A DNA stretch of 6,812 nt from an uncultured Oceanospirillales bacterium (GTDB lineage Bacteria > Pseudomonadota > Gammaproteobacteria > Pseudomonadales > Litorivicinaceae), in assembly GCA_913061245.1 (NCBI GenBank), contig CAJXTO010000079.1:1-6812 (forward strand). The letters run 5' to 3'. The notes under the pieces are model-generated. The model was given only the letters and a program-made list of their open reading frames with translations. It was not told where the DNA came from and made no database searches. A program made the position numbers and the translations under genes. Positions 4,663 through 6,812 of the stretch are shown here, piece after piece (the stretch's first letter is position 1; every line of letters begins with the position of its first letter).

Positions 4663-6812
4663 CTATCCTCCAAACCAATTATTCAACCAATTACCTTTAG
4701 GTGATCCGAAGCCATTACCTCCACACTCACCAGGCTTTGCTTGTCGATATTCTATCGGTAAAGGGCGCTTTTCCGCATCCTGACACGACTGATCAACAAT
4801 CTGCCCTGATTGATCAAGCCAACTGTACCGTAATCCCTCTGGTAGTGTATCTGGGCGGTGTGTTCTTTGAACATGCTGAAATGCATCTGAGATCACAGGA
4901 AGTGCAGCCACAGAACCAATGAGACCTGCTTTTCGATTGTCATCAAACCCAATCCAAGCGACGCCTAGACGACGCCCGTCAGCACCTACAAACCACGCAT
5001 CACGTCCGTCATCGGTGGTTCCGGTTTTCGAAGCCATCACTTGTCTGTAACGATTACCAAACGCGCGTCCAGTGCCAACCTTCGCGCCAACTCGCATCAT
5101 GTGATCAACCTGAACGGCAGCACGTGCTGTCATGAGGCGGGTTGATTGAAACGGACGTCGGGTTAAGACACGTCCTGTATCATCAACCACTGTACGAACT
5201 GCTTTCAGTGGCGTGAGATAGCCTTGATTCAAGAGTCCTTGATAACGGGTCGCCACCTGATATGGCGACATCTCAGACACACCTAACACGGTTGCAGGCG
5301 GTTTTGTCGGCCCGACAGGAATCCCATATTCGGCCAGCCGTTCCAGAATCGAATCAAGCCCTAGCCCCAGCGCCAAATGCACTGTCGCTTGATTGATGCT
5401 GCTGGCAATCACGTTTTCTAAACGAACAACACCTTGCTCTGTTTTGTCATAATTTTTCGGAGCCCACACATTGCCTTTCTCATCGCGAATAGACACCGCC
5501 TCATCTCGAACCAGAGTCCCGGCATGAAGGCGCGGATCCTCTTCAATTGCAGCAGCAACGACGAAGGGTTTGACTAAGGATCCGATTTGACGACGCGCAT
5601 CGAGTACACGATGGAATCCCACTCTGTTATCGCGGCCAGCCAACACGGCCTGTATCTCGCCAGTCGGAATATCAACCACAAGCGCACCCATCTGCACTTC
5701 ACCCGACGGATCTAGGCCAATGTCCTTAAGACGAAAGAGCATATTTTTTCGCCCTTCGATCAATCCGCGATGCACTTGAGGGTCGAGAGCCGTGTAGATT
5801 TTGAGACCGGCCGCCGTCAATTGCTTACTCGTGTAGTCATTGGTTAACTCACGCCGAACCACTGAGACATAACCCGGAAAACGGCCGATCCGGTCCGCTG
5901 GCCGATTAGGAACAGATAATGGTGCACTGGCTGCTTGGTCCGCTGTCGTCTCGGGAATCACACCCTGACCCGAGGCAAGCGATAAAACCAGATTTCTGCG
6001 CTCAAGTGCGCGTTCCGGGAATCGTCTTGGATTAAATGCACTCGGGCCTTTGATCAAACCAATTAATAGTGCTTGCTGAGCGACAGACAGTTCATTAATG
6101 GGACGACCGAAGTAAAACTGTGCAGCTGTACCGAATCCATGAATGGCTCGATTACCCCATTGACCCAAAAAGACTTCATTGACATAGGCCTCAAGGATCC
6201 GATTTTTAGAGAACCCAGCATCAAGCAAAATTGCGTAGATAGCCTCCAAGGCTTTACGAGTCAATGTGCGCTCTCGAGTCAGATACAAATTTTTAACGAG
6301 CTGCTGTGTCAAGGTACTTCCGCCTTGCGCAAATCGGCCCGCTAACACGTTATTGACCAGCGCCCGCATGATGCCTGTAATGGAAATTCCCGCATGCTCA
6401 TAGAAAGCACGGTCTTCAACAGCAATCAACATATCAACGAAGCCCGGCGGCAAATCACTCAACCGAATAATTTCTCGATCAGCATGCGCACCAGATAATT
6501 GCGCAAGAACTAAAGGCTCAAAACGAATAATATCGACTGGCTTTGAGTATTGATCGGTTAACCCGCTCACCCGACCATTTTGAAAATCAATACGAATCAA
6601 GCGGTCTGGTTCTATTCCATCTGGGTATTCATGACCTCGCATGCCCACCCACAGAGACTGACCACCGTTTTGAAATTGACCTCGGCCTGGTCGGCCTGCG
6701 ACAGGCTGATAGTTCAAGAGTTCAAGTTCGAAGCGTGTTTGATCAATGGTGAATGCAGCACCCTGAAACAGTTCGAGAGGACGCGCATAGATTTTTGCAC
6801 CAACCGCCCATG
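4663..6812 (-). CDS. mrcB: Bifunctional peptidoglycan synthase PBP1b (5'-truncated by the window edge)
   Basis: This is a class A penicillin-binding protein that polymerises lipid II glycan strands and cross-links stem peptides, anchored in the inner membrane with its bulk in the periplasm. 715 residues are visible, numbered here from Trp1 at 6810-6808. The frame is open to the window edge, so the cytoplasmic tail, membrane helix and start lie beyond 6812. Residues 1 to about 100 (KIYARPLELF at 6-15) resemble the UB2H regulatory domain of E. coli PBP1b. The GT51 domain has EDRAFYEH (132-139, catalytic Glu132), GGSTLTQQLVKN (163-174) and the second glutamate, Glu189, in RKALEA. The transpeptidase has SLVK (411-414, nucleophile Ser411), SIN (471-473) and KTG (595-597), all intact. 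Cys676 and Cys696 resemble the C-terminal cysteine pair of E. coli PBP1b. The tail ends NWLNNWFGG, similar in pattern to the E. coli end. The UB2H-like region separates it from PBP1a and PBP1c. The lipoprotein gene follows after one base. Confidence 0.95.
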   Translation of the reverse strand, partial: WAVGAKIYARPLELFQGAAFTIDQTRFELELLNYQPVAGRPGRGQFQNGGQSLWVGMRGHEYPDGIEPDRLIRIDFQNGRVSGLTDQYSKPVDIIRFEPLVLAQLSGAHADREIIRLSDLPPGFVDMLIAVEDRAFYEHAGISITGIMRALVNNVLAGRFAQGGSTLTQQLVKNLYLTRERTLTRKALEAIYAILLDAGFSKNRILEAYVNEVFLGQWGNRAIHGFGTAAQFYFGRPINELSVAQQALLIGLIKGPSAFNPRRFPERALERRNLVLSLASGQGVIPETTADQAASAPLSVPNRPADRIGRFPGYVSVVRRELTNDYTSKQLTAAGLKIYTALDPQVHRGLIEGRKNMLFRLKDIGLDPSGEVQMGALVVDIPTGEIQAVLAGRDNRVGFHRVLDARRQIGSLVKPFVVAAAIEEDPRLHAGTLVRDEAVSIRDEKGNVWAPKNYDKTEQGVVRLENVIASSINQATVHLALGLGLDSILERLAEYGIPVGPTKPPATVLGVSEMSPYQVATRYQGLLNQGYLTPLKAVRTVVDDTGRVLTRRPFQSTRLMTARAAVQVDHMMRVGAKVGTGRAFGNRYRQVMASKTGTTDDGRDAWFVGADGRRLGVAWIGFDDNRKAGLIGSVAALPVISDAFQHVQRTHRPDTLPEGLRYSWLDQSGQIVDQSCQDAEKRPLPIEYRQAKPGECGGNGFGSPKGNWLNNWFGG
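4667..4671 (-). promoter_or_regulatory. Ribosome binding site of the TPR lipoprotein gene, embedded in the PBP1b C-terminus
   Basis: On the minus strand GGAGG lies five bases before the ATG at 4661. The same bases encode the final Gly-Gly of the PBP1b-type protein, directly before its TAG stop. Termination of the first gene therefore occurs on top of the start site of the second, which suggests coupled translation. Confidence 0.8.

Noticed and set aside
4662..4673. TTG start at 4673 for the TPR lipoprotein
   Set aside because: It places four extra residues ahead of a complete signal peptide and overlaps PBP1b. GGAGG is positioned for the ATG at 4661 instead.
4223..6345. Plus-strand open frames opposite the lipoprotein and PBP1b genes (4223-4474, 4701-4922, 6073-6345)
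   Set aside because: They are shadows of well-supported minus-strand genes, with low-complexity or unrecognisable products.
6715..6717. TTG at 6717 as the start of the penicillin-binding protein
   Set aside because: The frame continues open to the window edge and the added residues (including KIYARPLELF) are recognisably PBP1b, so the gene is truncated by the window rather than starting here.

Overview
The window looks like an ordinary, densely packed chromosomal segment of a gammaproteobacterium. The gene order thiE-hemL is typical of that class. A class A penicillin-binding protein of the PBP1b type, with part of a UB2H-like domain, is followed at once by a TPR lipoprotein, which resembles the ponB-lpoP arrangement known from Pseudomonas. 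HemJ rather than HemG or HemY serves the protoporphyrinogen oxidation step. I cannot assign a genus. No mobile element, CRISPR array, rRNA or tRNA is visible, and no stretch over 300 bases lacks a gene.

Left part, plus strand: a ClC-family membrane protein with two C-terminal CBS domains (from position 9, or possibly from upstream of the window) ends at 1709. A 55-base gap follows, holding a possible promoter and a strong ribosome binding site. Then come three tightly spaced genes, hemJ-thiE-hemL. hemJ and thiE overlap by one base (TGATG), and hemL starts 10 bases after thiE. HemL makes 5-aminolevulinate near the start of tetrapyrrole synthesis and HemJ makes protoporphyrin IX near its end. 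ThiE joins the two halves of thiamine phosphate.

Right part, minus strand: a PBP1b-type bifunctional peptidoglycan synthase runs in from beyond the right edge and stops at 4663. After a single base comes a 191-residue outer-membrane lipoprotein with TPR-like repeats, probably an LpoP-type activator of that synthase. The lipoprotein gene converges on hemL, and the two stop codons share one TTAA palindrome.

The observation most worth following is in the ClC protein. The gating glutamate, the internal proton-transfer glutamate, the central Ser motif and the inner-gate Tyr are all replaced, while the GxFxP motif is kept. This suggests a transporter or channel that does not exchange protons in the classical way. 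I found no convincing wholly new multi-gene system.
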